From positions 2,976,001 through 3,040,000 of the forward strand of contig NZ_CP076024.1 of the NCBI RefSeq assembly GCF_022788635.1: DNA of 64,000 nt. Direction: 5' to 3'. Within the stretch, counting starts at the first letter, position 1, and each line of letters starts with the position of its first letter. The notes beneath the pieces are model-generated. The model ran no database searches, was not told the DNA's origin, and saw only the letters and a list, made by a program, of their open reading frames with translations. Positions 1 through 8,632 of this stretch are shown piece by piece. The DNA comes from Methylobacter sp. S3L5C (GTDB lineage Bacteria; Pseudomonadota; Gammaproteobacteria; Methylococcales; Methylomonadaceae). The translations under genes and the position numbers were made by a program.

Positions 1-391
1 GCAGTGAATTTTCTTTAGCTAATTCACGGGCCTTGATCAACCAGGCTACATTCAGCTCATAAAAATCTACGTCACAGGCCTTGTTTGTAAATAGTGGCCG
101 TTGTTCAGAATAATCGTCTGTATTTTTAAAGGGCCATTGTATACAGGCTTTGATAGAAGAACTGACGTTAGTTAACTGTAAATGCTGATTTAGAAATTCG
201 CTGCCAAATTCTGTTATCAATGGCTTTATAAAGGCCTGAAAAAATTCCTCAGCAAAGTTGTCAACGCCAGTAAAATCTATCGTCAGTGGTTGACGATTAA
301 CGAAACATTCACGGGCTAATCGTGCCAGATTACTGCCATGACAAGGTTGGTGTGTTTGTCGATCGGTGATGCTGCTAACAACGATATACAC
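1..391 (-). CDS. STAS-like (DUF4325-type) protein, 3' end outside window
   Basis: Reading leftward from a GTG at 391-389, the frame stays open to the window edge (about 130 codons). An AGGAG lies 7 nt upstream of the GTG, which decides the start. The protein has a segment with many charged and aromatic residues and a core of the type LTIDFTGVDNFAEEFFQAF. That pattern (short strand, then IDF.GV, then a helix) matches the STAS-like DUF4325 family, whose members are small, often regulatory proteins of unsettled function. The gene starts 51 bp after the flhC stop on the same strand and is probably the third gene of the flhD-flhC transcript. The ISNCY insertion in flhC should be polar on it unless the element supplies a promoter. 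The family call comes from the motif alone; the C-terminus is not visible. Confidence 0.6.
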   Translation of the reverse strand, partial: MYIVVSSITDRQTHQPCHGSNLARLARECFVNRQPLTIDFTGVDNFAEEFFQAFIKPLITEFGSEFLNQHLQLTNVSSSIKACIQWPFKNTDDYSEQRPLFTNKACDVDFYELNVAWLIKARELAKENSL

Positions 392-1013
392 TTAAGTTCT
401 CCTAGTCGGTTATAAAGATTCACTGGTTAAGCTGGTTAGGCGTCAGTGATCCTGATTTTTAGTGTTTTTTCGGGGCTTAACGGTCATCCATCGTCGCCGT
501 CCTGATTTATCTGCCCAGACAGCGCAGATGGGGCATTGCTGAAAAGGTTTTGGCATATTATTTACCACCACATAACGGGCTTGGCACTGTGCGCAGTGCA
601 TCAGGCTCATTACACCGGCAGTCAATTGTCCGAACAACTGCCAGGCACGGTTGATATCCAGTAAAATAGCATGGGGAGCATTCGCTTCCCGCTTGCCGGG
701 ATTAGGGTTAGTTGTAACGATACGGCAATACAAGTCATATGCAGTAATGAGTATCTCAGCATTGCAGGGGACTTGGCTTTGCTGTTGCTGCTGTTGAGAA
801 AAATCGTGGATAAGGCCAAGGAAAATTGAGGCATGACAGTTATGTACCGAGGATCGTACAGTCCAAAAGGGATCATAAGGCAACATACCTTGTCGGGGTG
901 AGCGCTGGTGAATAGTCTTGTAAAGACGTATGGCGGTTTTTTTGCCTAGATGACAGACAGCACAGACGACCGGTGGCCGAGCACCCAAGCTATAAAGTTT
1001 ATCGGCCAGGACT

Positions 1014-2927
1014 AAGTAGTGTTTGAACGGTAATAAATTATTTAATACAAAACAATAAGTTGCGATAAAATAGGCTATTGAAAATCAAATAACAGCCTAT
1101 TGGCGTATAAAATGCTGAATTTAAGTAACTTGCTGATAATTATGATTATTATTTTCATCGAAAAGGGCTTGGCAAAAGCTACCTCCCGGATAAGCGCCTC
1201 AGCTTTCAAATTCTCGTTGGAAAACTCCCGATGAGAAAGGTATTTTCTCCACAAATGAGCATCGGTCAACGCGATATTGCTGATATCAAAATAGATGTTT
1301 CCTCCCGTGATGACATTCCGATCATCTTGCTGGGCTTGCAACACATTTATACGACTCAGCCATTAAGGGATGCTGTTTTTAAAATACTGGAGGATGTGGT
1401 GCCTACTAAAATTGACGCCGAAGTGACAAAAATCGTTGCCATCGACAAAGGCCGCCCCGGTATGAATCAATGGTCGATTTTGGTGTTAGGATCGCTACGC
1501 GTAGGACTGAATACAGACTATGATCGCATTCTGGAGTTGGCCAATCAGCATAACACCCTACGTGAAATGCTCGGTCTTGGTTGCTTTGATGCCGACAAAC
1601 GCTATCGCCTGCAAACCTTGAAAGACAATCTCAAGCTGTTTACGCCAGCGATCATGGCGCGTATTAGTACTGAAGTTATTCGAGCCGGCTATCAATTACT
1701 GGATCTGGATATTCATGCGCTGATCAGAGGCCGTTGCGATTCTTTTGTGTTAAAAACCAACGTGCATTTTCCAACCGATATCAGTTTACTGCATGATGCG
1801 ATCCGGATTCTGATTCGGACGTGCGTCAAATGGAGCTTGCAACATGCCTTGCCTGAATGGCGATTGCATAAGCACAACCTGTCTAAATTTAAAAGGCGGT
1901 ATCGCACGCTGCAAAAACTCAAACATTCCACGTCAAAAAATGACGCTATCAAGGCCGCCAAAGCACTTGAGATCAAACAGGCCTACCAGGACTATATTGA
2001 TTTGGCAGGGTTTTATCTTGAGCGCACTAAAGCCAGTATGTTGACGTTAAAAAATCACTTTCACATACCAGAAGTGTTGCTTACCGATCTGAGCACTTTT
2101 AGCCTGCATGCCGAACGTCAAATCGAGCAGATTAGACGTCGCGCTATTCAAGGAGAAACCATTCCCCATGATGAAAAAGTCTTTTCCCTGTTCCAGACCC
2201 ACACCGAATGGATCAGCAAAGGCAAAGCCGGAGTCCCGGTTGAACTGGGCTTGCGGGTCTGTATCATGGAAGACCATCAGGGCTTTATATTGCACAGTCA
2301 AGTCATGCAAAAGACTACCGACGACAAAGTCGCCGTGCCGATGGTTAAAGCGACTCAAGTAAAATTCCCAAGTTTTAACGCCTGTAGCTTTGACAAAGGT
2401 TTCCACAGTCCGGCCAATCAAACCGACCTGAAAGCCCTCCTTGAGCAAGTCGTTTTACCCAAAAAAGGCAAGCTATCCAAAGCCGACCAGAATCGTGAAT
2501 ACACCGCGGAATTTAAACAGGCAAAAAAGCAACATTCCGCCGTAGAATCGGCTATTAATGCGTTAGAAGTACATGGGCTGGATAAGTGCCTTGATCATGG
2601 CATTGAAGCCTTCGAGCGTTATGTTGGCTTAGCCGTGTTATCGCGTAACATTCAAAAGCTCGGCACAATTAAACGCGACATGGAACGGCTAAGGCTTGTT
2701 AACGAGCAACAAAAACTAGCTGCCTGACGCTTTTTTGAGAACAGCCAACAGGTTATCCACAGGAAAGGTGCGCTTATAATTTGTGATTATTAGAAATAAT
2801 TCTGAAAAACTGATGGTAAATCAGAAAATAAGTCGTTTGTTCCACTCCGGAAAGATTTTTCCAAAAAATATTTCCGGATGTTGAGCTGGTTTTTTTGAAA
2901 AGTGGCTTTTTCGTTCAGGCACTAAGT
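1014..2927. mobile_element. ISNCY-type insertion sequence, copy 1, with 4-bp target duplication
   Basis: The element spans 1018-2923 (1906 bp). Its ends are imperfect inverted repeats: AGTGTTTGAACGGTAAT on the left and the complement of AGTGCCTGAACGAAAAA on the right. It is flanked by AAGT at 1014-1017 and 2924-2927, a 4-bp target-site duplication. The near-identical second copy at 19725-21654 fixes the boundaries independently. The element carries one transposase gene and sits inside flhC. Confidence 0.9.
1231..2727 (+). CDS. ISNCY-family transposase (ISDol1-like)
   Basis: A 498-residue transposase. It shows the opening typical of ISDol1-type ISNCY proteins: an N-terminal QMSIGQ segment, then SRDDIP, LRGLQHIYTT-like and GRPGMNQW motifs. 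A catalytic-type core follows with a KVFSLFQTHTEWISKGK block and a C-terminal GKCLDHG-like helix. It is intact and nearly identical to the copy at 19919-21415; visible differences include TQVKFPSF versus TQAKFLRF and the last ten residues. The similarity suggests recent transposition. It reads opposite to flhC. The family assignment is from recalled motifs, not a search. Confidence 0.85.
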   Translation: MRKVFSPQMSIGQRDIADIKIDVSSRDDIPIILLGLQHIYTTQPLRDAVFKILEDVVPTKIDAEVTKIVAIDKGRPGMNQWSILVLGSLRVGLNTDYDRILELANQHNTLREMLGLGCFDADKRYRLQTLKDNLKLFTPAIMARISTEVIRAGYQLLDLDIHALIRGRCDSFVLKTNVHFPTDISLLHDAIRILIRTCVKWSLQHALPEWRLHKHNLSKFKRRYRTLQKLKHSTSKNDAIKAAKALEIKQAYQDYIDLAGFYLERTKASMLTLKNHFHIPEVLLTDLSTFSLHAERQIEQIRRRAIQGETIPHDEKVFSLFQTHTEWISKGKAGVPVELGLRVCIMEDHQGFILHSQVMQKTTDDKVAVPMVKATQVKFPSFNACSFDKGFHSPANQTDLKALLEQVVLPKKGKLSKADQNREYTAEFKQAKKQHSAVESAINALEVHGLDKCLDHGIEAFERYVGLAVLSRNIQKLGTIKRDMERLRLVNEQQKLAA

Positions 2928-2966
2928 AATAGCCCTGGTTTGACAACTTCGTCAAGCGTAAGTGAA

Positions 2967-3251
2967 TCATTGCGTTTCCCTCCCTGTCACTTTAGGCAAT
3001 GTCAGCAAAGCCGCGTGTGTCGCTAACGAAATATTTTTGGGCGTATCCATGGGTATTACCGTCACCACCGTTCTGGCAATACTGGCTAATTCCCGAATAT
3101 TTTCCACAGAAAATTCAGCAATTTCTTCTATTTGTTTACGGTCAACACCAAATCGCCACGCAGCTTCCATGAGATTGTTTCTGGCACATTCACGTGCCAG
3201 CATTAAGTATTCAAAATTCAGGTGAGCAAGATCTTGTTCGAGAGTGGACAT
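2967..3251 (-). CDS. flhD: FlhD-like flagellar transcriptional activator
   Basis: A 94-residue protein with the FlhD fold pattern: LAHLNFEYLMLARECARNN corresponds to the DINLSYLLLAQ helix of enterobacterial FlhD, and AAWRFGVDRKQIEEIA to its AMFRLGI turn-helix. FlhD pairs with FlhC as FlhD4C2 to activate class II flagellar promoters. The start is supported by GAGGA 9 nt upstream. Its stop overlaps the flhC start (ATGA), the usual flhDC arrangement. It is about 20 residues shorter than the E. coli protein, mainly at the C-terminus. The gene is intact, but its partner is broken by the element just downstream, so the complex probably cannot form from this locus. Confidence 0.75.
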   Translation of the reverse strand: MSTLEQDLAHLNFEYLMLARECARNNLMEAAWRFGVDRKQIEEIAEFSVENIRELASIARTVVTVIPMDTPKNISLATHAALLTLPKVTGRETQ

Positions 3252-3267
3252 GATGTAGTTTCCTCGG

Positions 3268-3605
3268 CTAAATAACGATAGTGGGTTTTATGGTAGAGGG
3301 GCATAGCGTATTTGTCCCGAACGAAAGGTTGCTGTAGGGAGTACACAAAACGCGAGAAGACTCATGGTTCGGGAGATTACGAATTTTTGAAAAAATCCCA
3401 ATAGGTATAATTGGTTCTTGAAATGCCTGGGTGTAAGCTAATTTAGGCATTATGCTTACAAAAAAGCATGGTTCACTTGTATCTACCGGCTTTATAGCTA
3501 TGCTGTTAGATAAGACTACAAATAAGCCGTTACTGCATGATCCGTAGCTGGCTTCTAAAATATGAGTCATCTGATTTAATGATCCAATCTCAAACTGAGT
3601 GCTCA
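3268..3605 (-). CDS. Hypothetical small protein upstream of flhD
   Basis: An open frame of 112 codons starts at an ATG at 3605-3603 preceded by GGGAG at a 6-nt spacing, and ends 16 bp before flhD. The product (MSTQFEIGSLNQMTHILEAS at the start) has no motif I recognise, and the second half is rich in Pro, Ser and Asn with several Cys. It could be a real leader gene of the flhDC operon, or a chance frame in the flhDC promoter region. The good ribosome-binding site is the main support. Confidence 0.35.
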
Positions 3606-3646
3606 TTGTTATCTCCCGCAAACTTAAGTTATGGAGGTACAATTTT

Positions 3647-4669
3647 ATGAATCCATTGCTCAGTAACCAGATGCAAACCCCCAGTAACCTGGTTGGAGGT
3701 AGTTTGCGTGAAGTGATTCAGTGTCTGATTGACTGGCTTGAGAAGGAGCCTAGCGATGAGAAGTCGCATCGTCTATTGCATGCCTTAGCGAATGAATCGC
3801 TCAAAAAAGCCGGTTTCGAAGACCGTAAGCGACGCTTTACCGCTGATGAACTGGTGGCTGCTGCAGGGGAAATACCTGTACCCGCCGATGCCAAAAAATG
3901 GCTTGATTGGCCAGGGTCTTTTTCAAATTACTGGCAGACCCGAGAGCTCCAAGTAATAGAATTTGCCAGGCAACAAGGATTACAGTTTTATCCCAAACCG
4001 GAACGTATTAGTACCAAAGGCGGACCGGGGAACTTTGTTACTTTTTGCATTAAAGCACTGCCTATTCCTGAAATGAGCGATGAGGAGAAACTGTTTCAGT
4101 CGCAACAAGACAGGGACTCCGGATTACAGCAGGCCTGTTATGAAACGGCCTTACTCGGTGAAGTAAAAACATCCTGGTTGGTAAAAGGATTATTTCGTGA
4201 TGGTCAGATACACTTAAAACGTTGGCATATTGGCTTGATCTTAACGGGTATTAGTGTGACTGCATTAGTCTATGTGAGTTGGCTCGCACTCTCTGTACCT
4301 CAACCAGTTACTACGCGCGACTTAACTCTGTTTTTAAGCATTTTTGGGCTGCCTTATCTCGTTTGGACTATGGTTATCAGGCCTTGGGTGCGCCTTTTCG
4401 ATGACCGTATTGTGCTTGCGCATGATCTATTGGTAGACTTTAATGAAAAGCCGGCACAATTTGAATTATTAAAAGATGGCGAGTTAAGGCTCATTCGACT
4501 GGTTCGTTATTCCGCTTCTTGTCCAATCTGCGGTGCTACTCTTTATCTTAAGGATGGTGCGCCTGATTATCCGCGCCGCTTGGTTGGGCGTTGTCATGAA
4601 AGTCCCAGGGAGCATGTGTTCAGTTTTGATCGCGTGACGCGGAGAGGAAGTATCTTGAGAGCGAAGTAA
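3647..4669 (+). CDS. Unknown membrane protein with C-terminal zinc-ribbon-like motif
   Basis: The start is the ATG at 3647, preceded by GGAGG at 9 nt; an upstream in-frame ATG at 3599 lacks a site. The 340-residue product has an N-terminal soluble half (about residues 1-190) with a helical region and a WLDWPGSFSNYW segment. Two hydrophobic helices follow near residues 197-217 and 226-245. The C-terminal cytosolic or periplasmic part contains CPICGATLYL and a later Cys-His, consistent with a small zinc ribbon. I do not recognise the family. It is divergent from the flhDC operon and followed by an IS, so context says little about its job. Confidence 0.7.
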   Translation: MNPLLSNQMQTPSNLVGGSLREVIQCLIDWLEKEPSDEKSHRLLHALANESLKKAGFEDRKRRFTADELVAAAGEIPVPADAKKWLDWPGSFSNYWQTRELQVIEFARQQGLQFYPKPERISTKGGPGNFVTFCIKALPIPEMSDEEKLFQSQQDRDSGLQQACYETALLGEVKTSWLVKGLFRDGQIHLKRWHIGLILTGISVTALVYVSWLALSVPQPVTTRDLTLFLSIFGLPYLVWTMVIRPWVRLFDDRIVLAHDLLVDFNEKPAQFELLKDGELRLIRLVRYSASCPICGATLYLKDGAPDYPRRLVGRCHESPREHVFSFDRVTRRGSILRAK

Positions 4670-4733
4670 TTGAAATTTTCTTATTGATTATTTTTACATT
4701 TCAGTTAAAGAGTTCACTCAAAATAACAACTAA

Positions 4734-6060
4734 GGAACGAGCACGAAATAACTTGAGCAACTTATAAAATTGCCGATTCAGGCATGGCGACATAATTCCA
4801 TTGCCTCAGATGCTTATCAAATACAATTCGCATTGATTCTTTAAACCCTGCCATAACTTTTCTGCCTGTTTCATAAACCCTATTAAAAATACAGGCAAAG
4901 ACTTTTAAGCCTGTTTTTGTTGTTGTTTTTTCTATTAACTCTTTCATAAATAGATGGCTGGTTAAAACCATGCCAGACATGGCGCGAGTAATATGAGGGA
5001 ATACCAGATGCTCAATAGGGTTCCATTTAGACGTGTACGGGGGATAATGCGCTATCCTTATTTCAATGCCAATTTTTTCCACTAATGCCTGTAAATCCTG
5101 CTTGAAAATATAGTGTCTGGAGGAGTTACTACCGCCGCCATCCATTAACATTAAAATGGATGTTGCCAGTGGATAATACTGGATGCCATAGGTGTACCAC
5201 CAGTGCCGAATCGAATCACAGGAAAACTCGCTGGTGTCACGACTCGTCCCAATGTTAACGTAGGCTTCGTTGCGGTCTATGTCATAAAGTGTATGAGGTA
5301 CGCCTACACCTTCGGCTAATGAAGGAAAATCATGATCAAAAACCTCGATAGTTTTAGTCGTATAGACCTTACCTTCGCGAAACAGATCACCTATCAATTC
5401 CTTTTTTTTGCTATCCACGCTGAGAACAGGATTGCCCGTAGCCGTATATAAATCCCTCAACTCAGCGATCCGTTCAAACTGGGCGTTGCGGTTTATATGC
5501 CCGCCAGTCGCTTTGTTTTTCAGGGCCTTGCGCTTCACATAACTATTCTTTTTTAATAATTTCCTGACAATATTACGACTGACTTTAAAATTCTCTTCAG
5601 CCAATAGAGAGCCAATTTTGGCACAGGTCAAATTTGTCCATTTTTTCATTTCATCCATCGGATCACCTGCCGTATGTTCTTTTAAAATAGACAAAAATAC
5701 GTCATTAATATCTGTTTTTTTTTGAATAATTTGTTTTCGGCCACCGCCCGCTTTTCTGTCCCGTCTTTTGGGGATAGTTGCCTTCTCTTTCAGTTCATTT
5801 ATCCCGCGTCCAATAGTATTGCGAGAACAGAAAAACAGTTGAGCAATATAACTGATGCCCCCATAAGGAAATTTTGATGCTTCAACCCCCGCATACAACC
5901 GCTTATCTTTTTCGGATAGGCGGTTGAACACTTCTTGCATTTGTTTTTCAATTTCTATTGGGTAAGCCGGCTGCATTATAAGTTTTTTGGGCAATGTTTT
6001 AGTTCTTTAACTTTACCGCATTACAACGACTACTTGCTCAAGTTATTTCGTGCTCGTTCC
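4734..6060. mobile_element. ISAzo13-family insertion sequence, copy 1
   Basis: A 1327-bp element bounded by perfect 27-bp terminal inverted repeats at 4734-4760 and 6034-6060 (left end begins GGAACGAGCACGAAATAACT). Both ends are followed outward by TAA (4731-4733, 6061-6063), a possible 3-bp target duplication. The second copy at 58948-60274 has the same length, ends and orientation. Confidence 0.9.
4762..5994 (-). CDS. ISAzo13-family transposase
   Basis: A 410-residue DDE transposase of the ISAzo13 (Rhodopirellula-type) group. The N-terminal half carries a helix-turn-helix region (YIAQLFFCSRNTIGRGI) followed by a Lys/Arg-rich GGGRK linker. The catalytic half shows LSVDSKKKELIG for the first Asp, LMLMDGGGSNSSR for the second, and HYPPYTSKWNPIEH with the final Glu. 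All three acidic positions are present and the frame is intact. Four amino-acid differences are visible from copy 2 (for example ELRDLY here, EFRDLY there). Probably active or recently active. Confidence 0.9.
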   Translation of the reverse strand: MPKKLIMQPAYPIEIEKQMQEVFNRLSEKDKRLYAGVEASKFPYGGISYIAQLFFCSRNTIGRGINELKEKATIPKRRDRKAGGGRKQIIQKKTDINDVFLSILKEHTAGDPMDEMKKWTNLTCAKIGSLLAEENFKVSRNIVRKLLKKNSYVKRKALKNKATGGHINRNAQFERIAELRDLYTATGNPVLSVDSKKKELIGDLFREGKVYTTKTIEVFDHDFPSLAEGVGVPHTLYDIDRNEAYVNIGTSRDTSEFSCDSIRHWWYTYGIQYYPLATSILMLMDGGGSNSSRHYIFKQDLQALVEKIGIEIRIAHYPPYTSKWNPIEHLVFPHITRAMSGMVLTSHLFMKELIEKTTTKTGLKVFACIFNRVYETGRKVMAGFKESMRIVFDKHLRQWNYVAMPESAIL

Positions 6061-6337
6061 TAAGCAGCCGTTGGTGATTAAGGAATTTGTGTTGATTGGC
6101 GGTCTCAGAACGGCCACTTGGCCGGACAGTTACTGTAATAAACGTCAGATTCTTTACCCATAGCTGACCTTCATGACCGGTTGGCAGTGTTTTTTCAAAA
6201 TGCACCGCGAGATTCAATAAATAATTAGTTGGCCGACCTTAAAGATTCGTGCCAGCACTTTAGTTACTATCGGAGGAACGGCAGGTTTTGTCTGGATTAT
6301 TTTAGCTAAATAATTACTTATACGACTTCACGTCGCA

Positions 6338-7567
6338 TTATGCAGGAATCCTTACGATCGGCCTATATTCACTTAATAATATACCAGCCAATACACAATA
6401 AAACTTACCTTCGCTGGCATCTAACAGCAATGAATTAAATAATGATCCAATAACAATTGTTAATATCAACCCACGCAATGCTGAACTATCTTGAGCAGAG
6501 CCAATATGGTAAGAAGCTTTCCAATGGGATAGCCACATTAAAATGAGCATGGCAAGCCCAATAATACCAAGCTCTTGGGTAGTGAGTAAAAATTGATTAT
6601 GAGGATTAGTGACGTTTGTCAAAGTAAAGTTTTTATTTTTAGCGAGTATCTCGTATTCATTTGCCAAACTGGCAGTTCCACCACCAAACAGAGGATGATC
6701 TTTTATTAAAGTAAGAGTATTTTTATACATTTCCATACGCTCTCCTGAAGACGTTTGAACGCCATTCGGTTGGTGGTCTGAAATTTCTTGTTGTATGCTC
6801 ATCAAACGCGAGTTTGATAAACCAGGCATCGTCTGGTGGAATGCCATTCCTATCAGAACCAAACCAATCCAGTATTTTAATGATTTTATTCCCCATACTT
6901 CAATCGTAAACCAAACGATTAGAGTCATCATAGTAATCTGGCCTGTACGACCATTCACTAAAAACAGAATATTTAACACTGCTAATAGGCTGAGTATTAT
7001 CCAGGTCACTCGTATTAATCTTGCTGATTTCAGTGCGCGATACATCATCAGAAACATCGCAAAAGACATAAAAATGTTATGGGCTATTCTGCCTTTAAAT
7101 ACAAAATAACCTTCGCCAATATCATCATGTGGCACAATACCCAGCCATTTTAGATAAGAAATAATCAGCACCATAATCATGCTTAATAAAAAAGCATTCA
7201 TAGCGTATTGTCTTAGCTTTTCAGAGTGAATTACACTCACGATTAAAGGGATATATAAAAGCTTCTGATATTTCCCTAAAAAGCATAGCCGATGATCCCA
7301 AGATGCACTGGAATATAAAGTCCCTATGGCATATAAGCAAAATAAAGCTATGGATGCAAGCGCTGCAGGATTGCTACTGATACGTTCAAATTTGATTTTA
7401 TAATCGCCCGAAATAGCCCAAAAAATCATAAACAGCACCGTAGCTATGCTCATGAAAGTAGTAGGCAATACAATGCTAACACTTGTAAAAACGATGAGCC
7501 ATAAAGTGGTACTTTGCGTAACTTTCAAATAACTACTTATCATCAGAAATATATTTAATAAATCCAT
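6338..7567 (-). CDS. O-antigen ligase-like (Wzy_C) membrane protein
   Basis: A 409-residue polytopic inner-membrane protein with roughly ten hydrophobic helices. A large periplasmic loop (about residues 255-330) contains a GERMEMYKNTLTLIKDHPLF block and a downstream NPHNQFL motif. These are characteristic of the WaaL/Wzy_C family, which transfers or polymerises undecaprenyl-linked glycans at the periplasmic face; the Arg in the GER motif and the His in PHN are the usual key residues. The start overlaps the upstream VirK-like gene by 35 bp, so the two are likely co-transcribed. Whether it is a ligase or a polymerase cannot be told from sequence alone. Confidence 0.8.
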   Translation of the reverse strand: MDLLNIFLMISSYLKVTQSTTLWLIVFTSVSIVLPTTFMSIATVLFMIFWAISGDYKIKFERISSNPAALASIALFCLYAIGTLYSSASWDHRLCFLGKYQKLLYIPLIVSVIHSEKLRQYAMNAFLLSMIMVLIISYLKWLGIVPHDDIGEGYFVFKGRIAHNIFMSFAMFLMMYRALKSARLIRVTWIILSLLAVLNILFLVNGRTGQITMMTLIVWFTIEVWGIKSLKYWIGLVLIGMAFHQTMPGLSNSRLMSIQQEISDHQPNGVQTSSGERMEMYKNTLTLIKDHPLFGGGTASLANEYEILAKNKNFTLTNVTNPHNQFLLTTQELGIIGLAMLILMWLSHWKASYHIGSAQDSSALRGLILTIVIGSLFNSLLLDASEGKFYCVLAGILLSEYRPIVRIPA

Positions 7568-8444
7568 TCAGAATTATATTCATCATTTCCTCTTTTTTTC
7601 GCCTCCTCCTTCGTGTCCTGGAATGATGATTTCCCGATACTGATTCTGATCCATCCTTACTTGCACTGGTGGGCATTACATAAAAAAAAGGTGATTCTTC
7701 CCCATAATTTTTAACCCAAAGATCATCATATCCATAATGTCCTTTTGTTGCTGAACTTCCTTTTATAGAAACATGATATTGCGCTTTTAAACCAAGAATG
7801 GTTTTTATATCAAGAGCCTGGGTTATTGCTTTAAGAGCTATAACAAGTGCTGTAGCAGGACATATTTCATTATTCTTCTTTGATGCCGCTCTTATCAGTT
7901 CAGAGCTCCCACGAAGCCCTTGCGATCCTCCAATTAATATCATTTGTTCGTCGTTCATTTCCATCAGTTTTCCATCAACAAATGAGAATGTAAGTTGATA
8001 AATTAAGTTTTTATTAAAGTGATACTCTAACAGTAAGTCACCCTCTGAGCTTGTTTTCTCAGGAACCTTTAATAAAATCTGATGCGCATCACATTCACTC
8101 TCTAATTCCCATACGACAATGCCCTTATTCAGATGTATAAAGAAATTATCATTAAGGTTCTTGTCAATAAAATCGTAATGACGACTATAAATGTTAATTC
8201 TGTGCTCTAAAAGTAGAAAACTCGTCAAATAGGGGAATGAAAATTTTCTTTTAATTTTTTTCCTTACAGAAGGCGTCACTTCATTTAGGACTACACTGAA
8301 TTTACTCGCACATAATTTCCTATAAAAAACGCTAAACTGATAAAAATAATAAACTCGAATTCCTATCCTTAATGTCCTGTTTTTCCACTTGGTTAAACTT
8401 AACCAAATAGCATTATTTACTTCCAATTTGTTACTTATTAACAT
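7533..8444 (-). CDS. VirK/YbjX family (DUF535) protein
   Basis: A 303-residue protein with the DUF535 pattern. There is a central LTFSFVDG strand, ILIGGSQGLRG, and an ICPATALVIALKAITQALDI helix followed by an LKAQYHVSIKG block, then YDDLWVKNYGEE and a terminal basic tract (RTRRRRRKK). VirK and YbjX proteins have been linked to envelope and lipopolysaccharide traits in enterobacteria, mechanism unclear. It lies upstream of and overlaps the O-antigen-ligase-like gene by 35 bp, which fits an envelope-glycan role. Base composition is AT-rich. The ATG at 8444 lies in an A-rich leader without a clear Shine-Dalgarno site. Confidence 0.75.
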   Translation of the reverse strand: MLISNKLEVNNAIWLSLTKWKNRTLRIGIRVYYFYQFSVFYRKLCASKFSVVLNEVTPSVRKKIKRKFSFPYLTSFLLLEHRINIYSRHYDFIDKNLNDNFFIHLNKGIVVWELESECDAHQILLKVPEKTSSEGDLLLEYHFNKNLIYQLTFSFVDGKLMEMNDEQMILIGGSQGLRGSSELIRAASKKNNEICPATALVIALKAITQALDIKTILGLKAQYHVSIKGSSATKGHYGYDDLWVKNYGEESPFFYVMPTSASKDGSESVSGNHHSRTRRRRRKKEEMMNIILNGFIKYISDDK

Positions 8445-8632
8445 AAAAAAATTACAAAATAATATAAAATAGTTAAAATAAAATCAACTGAAGTTTTCCA
8501 GTTTTTGTGTTCCTGACGTATATTAGGAAAACCAATACCTTATAGCTGTCGGATTTAGTAAGCTGTCACGCGAAAATTAAGTGCGAATGACTGCTATGGA
8601 GCTACATGAAATTCCCGGTATCAATGCCGAGC

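Larger units (their letters stand above)
443..2970 (-). pseudogene. flhC: flhC, motility master regulator subunit, interrupted by an ISNCY element
   Basis: The gene is in two pieces on the minus strand: codons 1-15 and part of 16 (2970-2924) and the remainder (1017-443). Removing the element and one copy of the AAGT duplication restores one frame: MIHLRLTKLSNQGYYLVLAD and onward through KLYSLGARPP. The rest aligns by eye with enterobacterial FlhC: LGAR, then RLYK, GMLPY, a Trp and HNCHASIF, then a helix ending in an RAW motif, and a C-terminal zinc site CAQC...CPIC. FlhC binds DNA with FlhD to activate flagellar genes. The start codon overlaps the flhD stop (ATGA), so the two genes were translationally coupled. 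The downstream piece retains the zinc-binding part but has no native start, so motility control by this locus is probably lost. Confidence 0.85.
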
